A stretch of DNA of 64,000 nucleotides, taken from Hymenobacter terricola. Lineage in GTDB: Bacteria; Bacteroidota; Bacteroidia; Cytophagales; Hymenobacteraceae. Within the stretch, counting starts at the first letter, position 1. Every line of letters begins with the position of its first letter. A program made the position numbers and the translations under genes. The stretch spans positions 1-64,000 of the forward strand of contig NZ_JAGEMO020000004.1 of the NCBI RefSeq assembly GCF_017921975.2, read 5' to 3'. Under the pieces are notes generated by a model. It made no database searches and was not told the DNA's origin. It saw only the letters and a program-made list of their open reading frames with translations. Shown here one piece after another: positions 16,671-26,051 of the stretch.

Positions 16671-18077
16671 ATGCCAACCTCCCGCATCGAACACGATTTC
16701 CTCGGCGAACGCAGCCTGCCCGATACTGCCTACTATGGCATTCAGACGCTACGTGCCCTCGAAAACTTTGCCATCACCGGCATTCCCATCAAGAACGAGC
16801 CGCTGTTTGTGCAGGCGCTGGCCTACGTGAAAAAAGGCGCGGCCCTGGCCAACAAAGAGCTGGGCGTGCTGCCCGCCACCATCGCCGAGGCCATTGCCGC
16901 CGCCTGCGACCGGGTGGCCACCGGCGAGTTCGACAACCAGTTTCTCACCGACATGATTCAGGGCGGCGCGGGCACTTCCGTGAACATGAATGCCAATGAA
17001 GTCATCGCCAACGTGGCCCTCGAAATCATGGGCCACGGCAAAGGCGAGTACCAGTTCTGCCACCCCAACAACCACGTCAACTGCTCGCAAAGCACCAACG
17101 ACGCCTACCCCACCGCCTTCCGCATCGCGCTCAACAACAAGCTGGTGGGCTACCGCGAAACCCTCGGCGCGCTGGCTGATGCCTTCGCCCAGAAGGGCGA
17201 GGAATTCCGCGACATCCTCAAAATGGGCCGCACCCAGCTCCAGGACGCCGTGCCGATGAGCATGGGCGACGAATTCCGCGCCTTCGCCACCAACCTGCGC
17301 GAGGAGCTGCTGCGCATCGACGACTCGCGCCGGCTGATTGACGAAATCAACATGGGCGCCACGGCCATCGGCTCGCGCATCAACGCGCCCACCGGCTACC
17401 CCGAGCTCGTGACCGAGCACCTGCGCACCATCACCGGCCTCAACCTGAGCCTGGCCGGCGACCTGTTCGAAGCCACCTACGACACGGGCGCTTACGTGCA
17501 GCTTTCCGGCGTGCTGAAGCGCACGGCCGTGAAGCTTTCCAAAATCTGCAACGACCTGCGCCTGCTCTCTTCCGGGCCGCGCACGGGCATCAACGAAATC
17601 AACCTGCCGCCCCTGCAGCCGGGCTCCAGCATCATGCCCGGCAAGGTGAACCCCGTGGTGCCCGAAGTGGTGAACCAGACGGCCTTTTACGTCATCGGGG
17701 CCGACCTCACGGTGACCATGGCGGCCGAAGCCGGCCAGCTCCAGCTCAACGTGATGGAGCCGGTTATCAGCTTTGCCCTGTTCACCTCGATTTCCTACAT
17801 GACCAACGCCTGCCGCACCCTGCGCGACAAGTGCGTCATCGGCATCACGGCCAACAAGGAGCACGCCGAAAGCCTCGTGCGCAACAGCATCGGCATCGTG
17901 ACCCAGCTTAACCCCGTCATCGGCTACGAAGCATCGGCCGACATCGCCAAGGAAGCGCTGAAAACCGGCAAGTCGGTGCACGACATCGCCGTGACCGAAC
18001 GCGGGCTGCTGACCCAGGAAAAATGGGACGAGATTTTCACGTTTGAGAACCTGATTCGGCCGGTGTTCATGCGGTAG
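16671..18077 (+). CDS. aspA: Aspartate ammonia-lyase
   Basis: Converts L-aspartate to fumarate and ammonia in the cytoplasm. The 468-residue protein starts at ATG 16671 ([18 protein letters not shown]). It has [42 protein letters not shown] and the superfamily signature [11 protein letters not shown], and the length fits aspartase. Fumarase class II shares these motifs; the N-terminal IEHDFLGE and the overall pattern favour aspartase. Monocistronic by layout, between two palindromic repeats. Confidence 0.9.
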   Translation: MPTSRIEHDFLGERSLPDTAYYGIQTLRALENFAITGIPIKNEPLFVQALAYVKKGAALANKELGVLPATIAEAIAAACDRVATGEFDNQFLTDMIQGGAGTSVNMNANEVIANVALEIMGHGKGEYQFCHPNNHVNCSQSTNDAYPTAFRIALNNKLVGYRETLGALADAFAQKGEEFRDILKMGRTQLQDAVPMSMGDEFRAFATNLREELLRIDDSRRLIDEINMGATAIGSRINAPTGYPELVTEHLRTITGLNLSLAGDLFEATYDTGAYVQLSGVLKRTAVKLSKICNDLRLLSSGPRTGINEINLPPLQPGSSIMPGKVNPVVPEVVNQTAFYVIGADLTVTMAAEAGQLQLNVMEPVISFALFTSISYMTNACRTLRDKCVIGITANKEHAESLVRNSIGIVTQLNPVIGYEASADIAKEALKTGKSVHDIAVTERGLLTQEKWDEIFTFENLIRPVFMR

Positions 18078-18103
18078 AAACGCATATTTGCGTCTCATCG
18101 TTT

Positions 18104-18156
18104 AACGTCATGCACACCTGGCGTCCGCGCAGCCGAAGCCAGGTGTGCATGACGTT
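18104..18156. repeat. Hairpin of the CGTCATGC palindrome family
   Basis: Nineteen-base perfect arms 18104-18122 and 18138-18156 (AACGTCATGCACACCTGGC and its complement) around GTCCGCGCAGCCGAA. The centre matches the GCGTCCGCGCAGCCGAAGC segment found at 56806, linking it to the other repeats. It may also terminate aspA. Confidence 0.75.
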
Positions 18157-18229
18157 CAGGTTTCAGGACGTCCTGTTGCCGCATGACGGGCTTTTTCACC
18201 CTAACCCCGTCATCCATCCATTCTGTCCC

Positions 18230-20038
18230 ATGTTCACCCGTCAAACCCTGCGCCACCTCGCCAATGCCAGCAGCTTCGAGCGCGGCGAAGACTACTACGA
18301 CGAAGGCAACGTGACCCGGCTGCGCCGCGAGGAAGACACCTTCCGGGCCACCGTGCGGGGCAGCCGGGGCTACCGCGTGGCGCTGCGGCTGGCGGCGGCC
18401 GGCCCCGAATTCGAGTGCAACTGCCCCTATGAGTTCGGCGGCATCTGCAAGCACGAAGTGGCGCTGGGCCTGGCCGTGCTCGATGCCTACGGCACCAACC
18501 TGGCCCCGGCTACCCCCGCCAAACCGGCCGCCGCCAGCGAGCTGGCCGCCGCTGTGCAGGCCGCCTGGGCCAACCGCAAAAAAGGCGACAAGCTGCGCTT
18601 CCTCAAGCAGGCGCTGGCCAAGAGCGACGACCTGGCCCGCCAGTTCCTGGGCTTCGGCCGCCAGCCCCCGGCCGTGTCCGGCGAGGCCCTGCTGGCCAGC
18701 CTGCCCACCCGCCTCGCCGAGACGCTGGAGGTATTGGAATTCGACGAGGAATTCTACGAGAATAGCGAAAGCTACTATGAGGAGGACGAAGGCGACGGCC
18801 TCGCCGAAGCCGTGGAAGCGGCCCTGCGGGAAGCCCTGGCTCCGTTCGTGGCCGAGCTGCTGGCCCTGGCGCGGGGCGGGCAGCTCACCGATGCCCTGCG
18901 CTACTGGACCACGGCCAGCGCGGCCATCTACCAGATTGAGGAGCCGGCCAGCGACGACTACGGCTCCTTCGGGCACTACGGCACCGACGTGCTGCGGCAG
19001 TGGCACGCCGACCTCACGGCCGCCGGCTGGCCCGCCGGGCTGCTGGCGGCCGTGCTTCCGCCCGCCGAGCTCAAAGCCGCCCTCAACTGGCTGGGCCAGT
19101 ACCTGGCCAACCCGCCCGCCCGGTGGCCCGATTTTGAAGCCAGCTGGCAGCCCCTGGTTCTGGCCCTGGCCGCCGACCCCACCGCCGTGGACCTGCTGCC
19201 GACGGCGCTAAAAAAAGCCGACTTTACTCCCGACACCCTGGCCCGCCTGGCCCTGCAAAGTGCCCAAACCCGGCCCAACGACGCCGCCTGGGCCGAAGCC
19301 GCCGAAAGCCTGCTGCCCACTGATGCCGCCGTAGCCCAGCAGCTCCTGAACTTCTACGCCACCCGCGCCGAGCGGCCCGCCCTGCTCCGCGCCGCCACCA
19401 CGGCCTTCACCACCTGGCCTGACCAGTTTGGCAACTTCGTCCTGGCCACTTTCACCGCCGCTCAGGCCCCCGACCTCTACCGCGCCGCCCTGCGCCACCG
19501 CACCCTGGCCAACGCCAGCCTCGAAGACTTTGAGCGCCTGCGCCCGCTGCTCACGCCCGCCGCCCTGGCCGCCTTCGTGCAGGCCGCCGTGGCCGCCGCC
19601 CAGGCCCGGCGCGGCAGCGTGGCCTTCGCTGCCGAGCTGCTGGTCCGCACCGCCGATACCGCCGCCCTTCAGGACTTTGTGCTGGGCCTGGAATGGCTGG
19701 CCATCAGCCCGCCCTACCACACCGAGATGGCCCTGCTGCGCCTGGCGGCCCAGGCCCCCACGCCCCTCATGCTGGAGCTGGAAACCCGCACCCGCGCCTA
19801 CCTCAACGGCCGCGCCAACGCCAAGCGCGGCCACTTCCTGTATGAGCGCATCGGCCGCTGGCTGGCCACCGTGCGCGGCGAAGCCCCCCGCCTCACCGAG
19901 CCCGTGCTCCGCCTGGCCCTGGAGCTGCGCCAGGAATTCCCGACCCTGCACGGCCTGCGCGACGCCTTGCGCGCCGAAGGACTGTTACCCGGCGAGCCCG
20001 CTACCCCGAAGAAGGCCCCTGGCCGGCGCGGCCGGTGA
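18230..20038 (+). CDS. SWIM zinc-finger protein
   Basis: A 602-residue protein starting MFTRQTLRHLANASSFERGEDYY, a standard opening for SWIM-domain proteins. The zinc ligands are in FECNCPYEFGGICKHEVALG (CxC...CxH, residues ~63-80). The remainder is alanine- and leucine-rich helical repeats, with an acidic stretch (residues ~165-185). The SWIM domain suggests nucleic-acid or protein binding. In relatives these genes often neighbour SNF2 helicases, but none is present here; role unknown. Confidence 0.85.
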   Translation: MFTRQTLRHLANASSFERGEDYYDEGNVTRLRREEDTFRATVRGSRGYRVALRLAAAGPEFECNCPYEFGGICKHEVALGLAVLDAYGTNLAPATPAKPAAASELAAAVQAAWANRKKGDKLRFLKQALAKSDDLARQFLGFGRQPPAVSGEALLASLPTRLAETLEVLEFDEEFYENSESYYEEDEGDGLAEAVEAALREALAPFVAELLALARGGQLTDALRYWTTASAAIYQIEEPASDDYGSFGHYGTDVLRQWHADLTAAGWPAGLLAAVLPPAELKAALNWLGQYLANPPARWPDFEASWQPLVLALAADPTAVDLLPTALKKADFTPDTLARLALQSAQTRPNDAAWAEAAESLLPTDAAVAQQLLNFYATRAERPALLRAATTAFTTWPDQFGNFVLATFTAAQAPDLYRAALRHRTLANASLEDFERLRPLLTPAALAAFVQAAVAAAQARRGSVAFAAELLVRTADTAALQDFVLGLEWLAISPPYHTEMALLRLAAQAPTPLMLELETRTRAYLNGRANAKRGHFLYERIGRWLATVRGEAPRLTEPVLRLALELRQEFPTLHGLRDALRAEGLLPGEPATPKKAPGRRGR

Positions 20039-20160
20039 GCACTGGCGCCAGGCCAACCCGCCTGAACATTACGGCGCTGGGGGCCGGGGGTGAGGTGAAC
20101 CCACCGCCCAACAATCCCTCCCTTCCCCTCGTTACCCCCCCTCACCTCCGCTCTTCAAGC

Positions 20161-21180
20161 ATGAAATACAACCTGCTGGGCCGCACTGGCCTCAAAGTTT
20201 CCGAGCTCTGCCTCGGCACCATGACCTTCGGCACCAACCCCGGCCGCTTCGCCGCCATCAGCGGTGTCGACCAGGCCGGCGCCGATGCCCTCACCAAGCG
20301 CGCCGTGGAGGCGGGCATCAACTTCATCGACACGGCCAACGTGTACTCCGAAGGCGCGTCGGAAGAAATGACCGGCCAGGCCATCCGCAACCTCGGCCTC
20401 AAGCGCGACGACCTCGTGCTGGCCACCAAAGTGCGCGGCAAAATGGGCGACGGCCCCAACGATTCCGGCCTCACCCGCAAGCACATCATGGCCCAGGTAG
20501 AAGCCAGCCTCAAGCGCCTCAACACCGATTACATCGACCTCTACCAGACCCACTCCTTCGACCCCCTCACCCCCCTCGATGAAACCCTGCGCGCCCTCGA
20601 CGACCTCGTGCGCTCCGGCAAAGTCCGCTACCTTGGGGCCAGCAACGTGGCCGCCTGGCAGCTGACGAAAGCCCTCGATATTTCGCACTACGAGCACCTG
20701 GCCCGCTACGTGTCGCTGCAAGCCTACTACACCATCGCTGGCCGCGACCTGGAGCGCGAGCTAGTGCCCCTGCTCCTCGACCAGCAGGTGGGCCTCATGG
20801 TGTGGAGCCCCCTGGCCGGCGGCTTCCTCAGCGGCAAATACACCCGCGAAAACCAGCGGGGCGAAGGCCGCCGCAGCGGCTTCGACTTCCCGCCCGTCAA
20901 CAAAGACCTGGCTTTCGATATCATCGACCAGCTAAAGCCCCTGGCCGATGCCAAAGGCAGCACCGTGGCCTCGCTGGCCCTGGCCTGGCTGCTGCACCAG
21001 AAAGTGGTGAGCACTGTCATCATCGGAGCCAAGAAAATGGACCAGCTCGAAGACAACCTCAGAGCCGTCGACGTCCAGTTCACGCCCGAAGAGCTCCAGC
21101 AGCTCGACGAAGTAAGCAAGCTCACCCCCGAATACCCCGGCTGGATGCTGGCCTTCACTGGCGGCGACCGCCAGGCATAA
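20161..21180 (+). CDS. Aldo/keto reductase
   Basis: A 339-residue NADPH-dependent oxidoreductase with a TIM barrel. It starts MKYNLLGRTGLKVSELCLGT; catalytic tetrad elements are visible as FIDTANVYSEG (Asp, Tyr), LATKVRG (Lys) and DLYQTHSFDP (His), and TVIIGAKKMDQLEDNL binds NADP phosphate. Similar to the AKR11/YajO-like group. Followed 53 bases later by a second, diverged aldo/keto reductase, probably an old tandem duplication in one operon. Confidence 0.9.
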   Translation: MKYNLLGRTGLKVSELCLGTMTFGTNPGRFAAISGVDQAGADALTKRAVEAGINFIDTANVYSEGASEEMTGQAIRNLGLKRDDLVLATKVRGKMGDGPNDSGLTRKHIMAQVEASLKRLNTDYIDLYQTHSFDPLTPLDETLRALDDLVRSGKVRYLGASNVAAWQLTKALDISHYEHLARYVSLQAYYTIAGRDLERELVPLLLDQQVGLMVWSPLAGGFLSGKYTRENQRGEGRRSGFDFPPVNKDLAFDIIDQLKPLADAKGSTVASLALAWLLHQKVVSTVIIGAKKMDQLEDNLRAVDVQFTPEELQQLDEVSKLTPEYPGWMLAFTGGDRQA

Positions 21181-21233
21181 AAGGAGCGGGCACAGCCCTA
21201 CCGGGTACGACCCCGCGCCATCATAACATTTCT

Positions 21234-22262
21234 ATGGAATACCGTCAATTAGGGGCCTCCGGCCTCCAAATCCCCGTTCTCAGCTTCGGCACCGCCACTT
21301 TCGGGGGCGGCAACGAATTCTTCAAAGCCTGGGGCAATACCGACGTGGCCGAAGCCCGCCGCCTCATCGACATCTGCCTCGAAGCCGGCGTCAACCTCTT
21401 CGATACGGCCAACGTGTACTCGCGCGGCCGGGCCGAAGAAATTCTCGGCAAAGCCCTCGAGGGCCGTCGCAACGAGGTACTGATTTCGACCAAAGCCACT
21501 TTCCCGATGGGCGACGGCCCGAACGATTTCGGGTCCTCCCGCCAGCACTTGCTCAAGGAGTGCGACGACAGCCTGCGCCGCCTCGGCACCGACCACATCG
21601 ACATCTACCACCTCCACGGCTTCGACGCCCGCACCCCCGTCGATGAAGCCCTCCGCACCCTCGACGACCTGGTGCAGAGCGGCAAAGTCCGCTACATCGC
21701 CTGCTCCAACTTTTCCGGCTGGCACCTCATGAAGTCGCTTTCCGTGTCGGAGCGCCACGGCTGGGCGCGCTACGTGGGCCACCAGGTGTATTACTCGCTC
21801 ATCAACCGCGAGTACGAGTGGGAGCTGATGCCGCTCGGCCAGGACCAGGGCGTGGGGGCCATCATCTGGAGTCCCCTGGCCAGCGGCCGGCTCAGCGGCA
21901 AAATCCGCCGGGGCCAGCCCGCTCCGCCCGAAAGCCGCCTCCAGCAAGGCGGCGGCCAGGGCCCCGACGTGCCCGACGAATACCTGTTCGGCATCATTGA
22001 CGTGCTCGACCAGCTTGCCGCCGAAACCGGGAAAACCGTCCCTCAAGTGGCCCTCAACTGGCTCTTGCAGCGCCCCACCGTCACCAGCCTCGTATTCGGG
22101 GCCCGCAACGAGGAGCAGCTCCGCCAAAACCTGGGGGCCGTGGGCTGGAACCTCACCCCCGGGCAAGTGGCCCGTCTCGATGCCGCCAGCGCCACCCCGC
22201 CCATCTACCCCTACTGGCACCAGCGCGGCTTCCCCATGCTCAAGTCCTCGGTGGTGCTGTAG
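21234..22262 (+). CDS. Aldo/keto reductase, paralogue of the preceding gene
   Basis: A 342-residue enzyme starting MEYRQLGASGLQIPVLSFGT. Catalytic elements: FDTANVYSRG (Asp/Tyr), ISTKATF (Lys) and DIYHLHGFD (His), plus SLVFGARNEEQLRQNL for NADP. It shares layout with the previous enzyme but differs in the substrate loops (FKAWGNTD). A hairpin terminator follows at once. Substrate unknown. Confidence 0.9.
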   Translation: MEYRQLGASGLQIPVLSFGTATFGGGNEFFKAWGNTDVAEARRLIDICLEAGVNLFDTANVYSRGRAEEILGKALEGRRNEVLISTKATFPMGDGPNDFGSSRQHLLKECDDSLRRLGTDHIDIYHLHGFDARTPVDEALRTLDDLVQSGKVRYIACSNFSGWHLMKSLSVSERHGWARYVGHQVYYSLINREYEWELMPLGQDQGVGAIIWSPLASGRLSGKIRRGQPAPPESRLQQGGGQGPDVPDEYLFGIIDVLDQLAAETGKTVPQVALNWLLQRPTVTSLVFGARNEEQLRQNLGAVGWNLTPGQVARLDAASATPPIYPYWHQRGFPMLKSSVVL

Positions 22263-22281
22263 GTAAGCACCCATTTCCATC

Positions 22282-22315
22282 AAAAAGCCCCGCTGGTAAT
22301 TCCAGCGGGGCTTTT
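22282..22315 (+). terminator. Rho-independent terminator after the aldo/keto reductase pair
   Basis: Arms AAAAAGCCCCGCTGG (22282-22296) and CCAGCGGGGCTTTT (22302-22315) around loop TAATT, ending in a T-run 20 bases past the stop. Confidence 0.85.
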
Positions 22316-22402
22316 CTTGCTTTAACCGATTCAGAACGTCCTGTGTCGATGCGGATGCGGCCAAAACCCCGCTCCCAGCACGCCGCCTTTTATCTTCGCC
22401 CC

Positions 22403-23863
22403 ATGCTTCGCCTCATTCCCTTTGCCGCCGCGTTTGCCCTCCTGGCCTGCTCCCAGCAGCCCACCGAAACGGCAACTTCTTCCCAAACCTCCCGCGCCCG
22501 CAGCTCGCAGGTGCCCGCCCCCAGCCCATTCCCCGAAACATTCGAGGCCGGCAGCAAAGGGGCCTACGAAGAGGCCGACGAGCCGCTGGCCACCGGCCCC
22601 TGGCATTTTCAGGATGCCCTTATCGGCAGCAGCCCGCAGGACCACAAGTCCGGCCAGCACGCCGCCCGCCTGCGCAACCTGGGCCGCATCACCATGCAGT
22701 TTGATGCGGTGGCCGGGGTGCAGCGCATCACCATCAGCGCCGCGGCCTATGGCCAGGACGGCCCCAGCACCTGGGAGCTGTGGCTGAGCCGCGACGGGGG
22801 CCGCACCTTCGCCCGCACCGGCGCACCCGTCACAACCAGCGGCCCCACGCTCGTGCCCCATGTGTTTGCCGGCACCGCCAATGAGCCCCTGCGCCTGGAA
22901 ATCCGCAAAACCAGCGGCCCCAAAAACCGGCTCGATTTCGATGACATCACCCTCGAAACCGCCACCGGCCCCGCCGTGGCCACCGGCAAGGGCGTCACGG
23001 GCGGCTACTTCGAAAACCGGAACCAGCCCCAGCCGCCCCAAACCGGCCAGCCGCCCGCGCCCGCCCAGCCCACCACCCCCGTTGGCCCGGACGCCGCCAC
23101 CGCCGATGGCAACCTCGCCCTCGGCAACCCCAGCGGGGCCACTTCCGACCCCGCCAACGCCACCAACTACCTGTTGGTGCACCCCGAATACACGGTGGGC
23201 TACAACGCCACGCGCGGCATCCCAACGTGGGTGAGCTGGCACGTTGGCCGCGCCAGCCTCGGCCAGGCCCCGCGCCAGAACAACTTTCGCCCCGATGCCG
23301 CCCTGCCCCGGCAGTTCTACCAGGTGACGCCCGCCAGCTACGCCCGCTCCGGCTTCGACAAAGGCCACAACTGCCCCAGCGGCGACCGCACCGCCGACCT
23401 CGACGCCAACGCCGCCACCTTTCTCATGACCAACATGGTGCCCCAGGCCCCGCACAACAACCAGCAAACCTGGGCTCACCTCGAAGAATACGGCCGTTCC
23501 CAAATCCAGCGCGGCCAGGAAATCTACGTCATCATGGGCAGCTACGGCCGCGGCGGTACCGGCGCCAACGGCTTCGCCACCGCCCTCGACCAAAACCGCG
23601 TGACCGTGCCCGCCCGCATCTGGAAAGTCATGGTCATCCTGCCCGAAGGCCGCAACGACCTCCAGCGCCTCAGCACCGACCCCACCGTGCGCGTGCTGGC
23701 CGTAGACACGCCCAACGACAACGGCATCGACCCCGATTGGAAGAAGTACCTCACTTCCATCGATAAAATCGAAGCCGCCACCGGGCTGGATTTGCTCAGC
23801 GCGCTGCCCACCGCCACCCAGGCCCGCCTGCAAAAGCTGGTCGACAGCGGCCGGGCCCAGTAG
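22403..23863 (+). CDS. Secreted DNA/RNA non-specific endonuclease (NucA/NUC1 type) lipoprotein
   Basis: A 486-residue exported nuclease. The ATG at 22403 gives a lipoprotein signal (FAAAFALLAC, Cys16). Residues ~45-190 form a beta-rich domain of a carbohydrate-binding or jelly-roll type, followed by a Pro/Gln-rich linker (~205-230). The C-terminal NUC domain contains FDKGHNCPSGDRT, a DRGH-type active site with general-base His at residue 322, then FLMTNMVPQAPHNNQQTW with the metal-binding Asn. Lys replaces the usual Arg in DRGH, a known variant. Likely acts in the periplasm or at the surface. A HIT-NuiA inhibitor fusion lies 2.2 kb downstream. Confidence 0.9.
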   Translation: MLRLIPFAAAFALLACSQQPTETATSSQTSRARSSQVPAPSPFPETFEAGSKGAYEEADEPLATGPWHFQDALIGSSPQDHKSGQHAARLRNLGRITMQFDAVAGVQRITISAAAYGQDGPSTWELWLSRDGGRTFARTGAPVTTSGPTLVPHVFAGTANEPLRLEIRKTSGPKNRLDFDDITLETATGPAVATGKGVTGGYFENRNQPQPPQTGQPPAPAQPTTPVGPDAATADGNLALGNPSGATSDPANATNYLLVHPEYTVGYNATRGIPTWVSWHVGRASLGQAPRQNNFRPDAALPRQFYQVTPASYARSGFDKGHNCPSGDRTADLDANAATFLMTNMVPQAPHNNQQTWAHLEEYGRSQIQRGQEIYVIMGSYGRGGTGANGFATALDQNRVTVPARIWKVMVILPEGRNDLQRLSTDPTVRVLAVDTPNDNGIDPDWKKYLTSIDKIEAATGLDLLSALPTATQARLQKLVDSGRAQ

Positions 23864-23882
23864 CGCAGGCTTTGTACTTGGC

Positions 23883-24851
23883 TTAAAACCGCCGCGTGAG
23901 CGCCAGCCCCGCGCCCCCGGCCCGGCCCGGGAAGCTCACCACGCCCACCGCCGTGTGCTTTAGCCCGGCTTTATGATGGCTCAGCAGGTTCCACGCACTC
24001 AGCGCCACCGTGGCTGCGCCCACCCCAATGTTCAAGGTTGACACCGTGCGCTCCTGCGCGTAAGATTTGCCCGCTGGTGGGTTCCAGCCGATGTATAGCC
24101 CCCCGCCCGGCTCATCGGCCGGCATCCGCAGTGCGCCCAGCACTATTTGTGCGGTACCGCTCAACACGCCCGCATACGCCGCGCCCCGGCCCGCTTCCGG
24201 CCGGTTAAACCGGCTGGCGTTGGCGGCACCCAGCATCACGTTCACCCCGCTCCACACCGCCGAGCCCACCGCGTAGCTCGTGGGAACTGGCTCCGAAGTA
24301 ACGGTCGGCGTCGAGGAGCCATAGGTGGGCTGAATGAGCGCGCATTCGGCTTTGGTCAGGCCCGAAGTCCGGACCCATTCCGCCAATGCGGGCGTGCTCA
24401 TATCGGCAATAAGGTCATACTGGTGCACTTTATTGATGCGTTCGGCCACGGGCCGCCCCGCCGTTTCGGCCACCAGATAGCCCACGGCGCACAGCCGCCC
24501 GGCGCGGTCGATGAAGCAGGCGCGCCGCTCGCCGGGGTAGTCGTAGTTGCGCGGGAATACGCCCGCCACCCAGTAGCGGTGCAGCAAATCCAGCACCTGC
24601 GTGCGCCGTTGGGCCAGCGCGGGGCCAAGGCCGGCGGCCGGGTGCTGCCGCAACCAGCGCTCCGCATACGCCAGGTGCGCCTGCACCCGCACGTCGTCGT
24701 TGGTCGCGGCCGTGGGTTCGTGGCCATAGGCGGCCACGTAGCCGGCATTGCCCACCAGGACATTCACTTGGTCGCTAGCCAGCGGGGCCGGCTGCTGCTG
24801 GCAGGCGTTTAGTCCCAGGCTGAACAACAGGAAAGCATACAGTTTTTTCAT
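23883..24851 (-). CDS. Lipoprotein of unknown function
   Basis: A 322-residue protein with a clear lipoprotein signal (MKKLYAFLLFSLGLNACQQQ, Cys17). Residues ~60-170 are helical with two cysteines (RRACFIDRAGRLCAVGYLV), a pattern repeated in Cytophagales lipoproteins; the C-terminal half has several glycine/alanine-rich hydrophobic segments (about 200-300) that look membrane-associated. No family recognised. Convergent with the nuclease gene, 19 bases apart. Confidence 0.7.
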   Translation of the reverse strand: MKKLYAFLLFSLGLNACQQQPAPLASDQVNVLVGNAGYVAAYGHEPTAATNDDVRVQAHLAYAERWLRQHPAAGLGPALAQRRTQVLDLLHRYWVAGVFPRNYDYPGERRACFIDRAGRLCAVGYLVAETAGRPVAERINKVHQYDLIADMSTPALAEWVRTSGLTKAECALIQPTYGSSTPTVTSEPVPTSYAVGSAVWSGVNVMLGAANASRFNRPEAGRGAAYAGVLSGTAQIVLGALRMPADEPGGGLYIGWNPPAGKSYAQERTVSTLNIGVGAATVALSAWNLLSHHKAGLKHTAVGVVSFPGRAGGAGLALTRRF

Positions 24852-25293
24852 CGGACAGGGAAGGCATAATCCGTGGGAACGTCCCCACGTTTCTGCCTGA
24901 CCGCCAGCCACCAGTTGAAGTTGCGTGTCGTCACAAATTAGTTGAGCACAACTAAATAGGCACTGCTTTGACGCACGTCGACCCAATTAGGGTCGCAACC
25001 ACATTGCTTGTGCACAATCACTTGAATAGTTATAATAAGAACGTTCTCCTTGCTTAAACGCAAGGGCTTACCTCGGTTTAACTGCCTAAAACTGGCTTGC
25101 TTCCCAAACGTACTTGCCACCTCCGACAGCACTGGAATCTTCTGTAAGTGCTGGCCCTCGAACCCGCAGATGCGCCTAGGAACGTGGAAACGGGCTATGT
25201 TGCACTGCCTATGAATTGAGTTCAGGTAAGGAGCAGTTTGAAGTGTAGTACGTTTCAGATAGCGAACATTGTTATTTATTGTGCTGCTAAAAT
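24852..25293. other. AT-richer gap without a recognisable gene
   Basis: About 440 bases with lower GC than the flanks. There is a small hairpin (CGTGGGAACGTCCCCACG, 24872-24889) and nothing that looks like protein in either direction. It marks the boundary of the AT-richer HEPN cassette, so it may be transferred DNA. Confidence 0.4.
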
Positions 25294-25599
25294 CTAGCTG
25301 TGTAAGCCTTCTGATTTAGCAAAAACCTCCGTATCGGCTTCGTGCGGGCTAACACGCAGCGAGGAAATAGCTCCTCTTGTTTCGGGGTCAGTAGTCTGCC
25401 ATAATAGCTCCAACAAAGGGTCCATTATTTCATCGAAAGATTTACCAACTGACCATGGCGCAAAAATGCGAACGATGTAGGTACCATTTCCGAAACCAGA
25501 ATCATCCTCATCCAACCGCGCAATGCGGAACTTGAGGTTGCCTGCATAACCTAATTCCTCGAACTTATGTAGGCGCTTTTTTAATTCGTCTCTATCCAT
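25294..25599 (-). CDS. Small protein paired with the HEPN gene
   Basis: A 101-residue acidic protein, not recognised as a member of a known family. It has a helical start (MDRDELKKRLHKFEELGYAG), a beta-rich middle (LKFRIARLDEDDSGFGNG then YIVRIFAPW) and a helical end. Its start overlaps the HEPN stop by 19 bases, so it is translated with that gene. By position it could be an antitoxin or partner, but it is not an MNT nucleotidyltransferase, the usual partner. Base composition is AT-richer than the neighbours. Confidence 0.65.
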   Translation of the reverse strand: MDRDELKKRLHKFEELGYAGNLKFRIARLDEDDSGFGNGTYIVRIFAPWSVGKSFDEIMDPLLELLWQTTDPETRGAISSLRVSPHEADTEVFAKSEGLHS

Positions 25600-26039
25600 T
25601 GTAAAAACCCGTTGGGCCCCGTTAAGAAATTCAAAAAGCTTTGTACGTCAACAACATTAACCGGCTCTGGCAATTGGTATCGCAAACCTTCATTCCAGCT
25701 CTCAAGCAATTGTTTATATTTCAAAAAACCTATTTCGTTCTGCTTCCTTTGGTCATAAGCAGGTTTGAGGCCACTCACAGCCAATAACAAAATCAGTTTG
25801 TGGGTTTTCACTAAATTACGCAAATCTCGCAGCCCAAGGAATTCGTCATTTTTATCTGTGCCTTTCTCGTCAAACAGCCAAGGTAAACCAAGGCGTTCAG
25901 CAATCTTAGCTTTGAGTGCAAGCTCAACGCCATAGCCAGCTAAGTAAAAAGCTCCATCAATACGGCCGTTTGTCACCAACACCTGCGCCTCATCAAGTCG
26001 CAATTGAGCAAGTAATCGAATATCCTCTGGTGTTTTCAT
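25581..26039 (-). CDS. HEPN-domain protein, possible RNase toxin
   Basis: A 152-residue all-helical protein. The first half reads RLDEAQVLVTNGRIDGAFYLAGYGVELALKAKI, the usual HEPN opening. Residues 74-80 are RNLVKTH, which fits the Rx4-6H ribonuclease motif with the favoured polar residue after Arg, so it may be catalytically active. HEPN proteins of this type act as toxins or in nucleotide/RNA defence. It overlaps a small downstream gene and lies in AT-richer DNA, a typical toxin-antitoxin arrangement. Confidence 0.7.
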   Translation of the reverse strand: MKTPEDIRLLAQLRLDEAQVLVTNGRIDGAFYLAGYGVELALKAKIAERLGLPWLFDEKGTDKNDEFLGLRDLRNLVKTHKLILLLAVSGLKPAYDQRKQNEIGFLKYKQLLESWNEGLRYQLPEPVNVVDVQSFLNFLTGPNGFLQWIETN

Positions 26040-26051
26040 ATTCTCATATTC

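Noticed and set aside
22331..23833. A 500-residue minus-strand open frame under the nuclease gene
   Set aside because: Low-complexity Gly/Ala/Val composition without motifs, opposite a clear nuclease.
24938..25132. A 64-residue minus-strand frame in the AT-richer gap
   Set aside because: No conserved-looking motif, start context or partner; chance frame.
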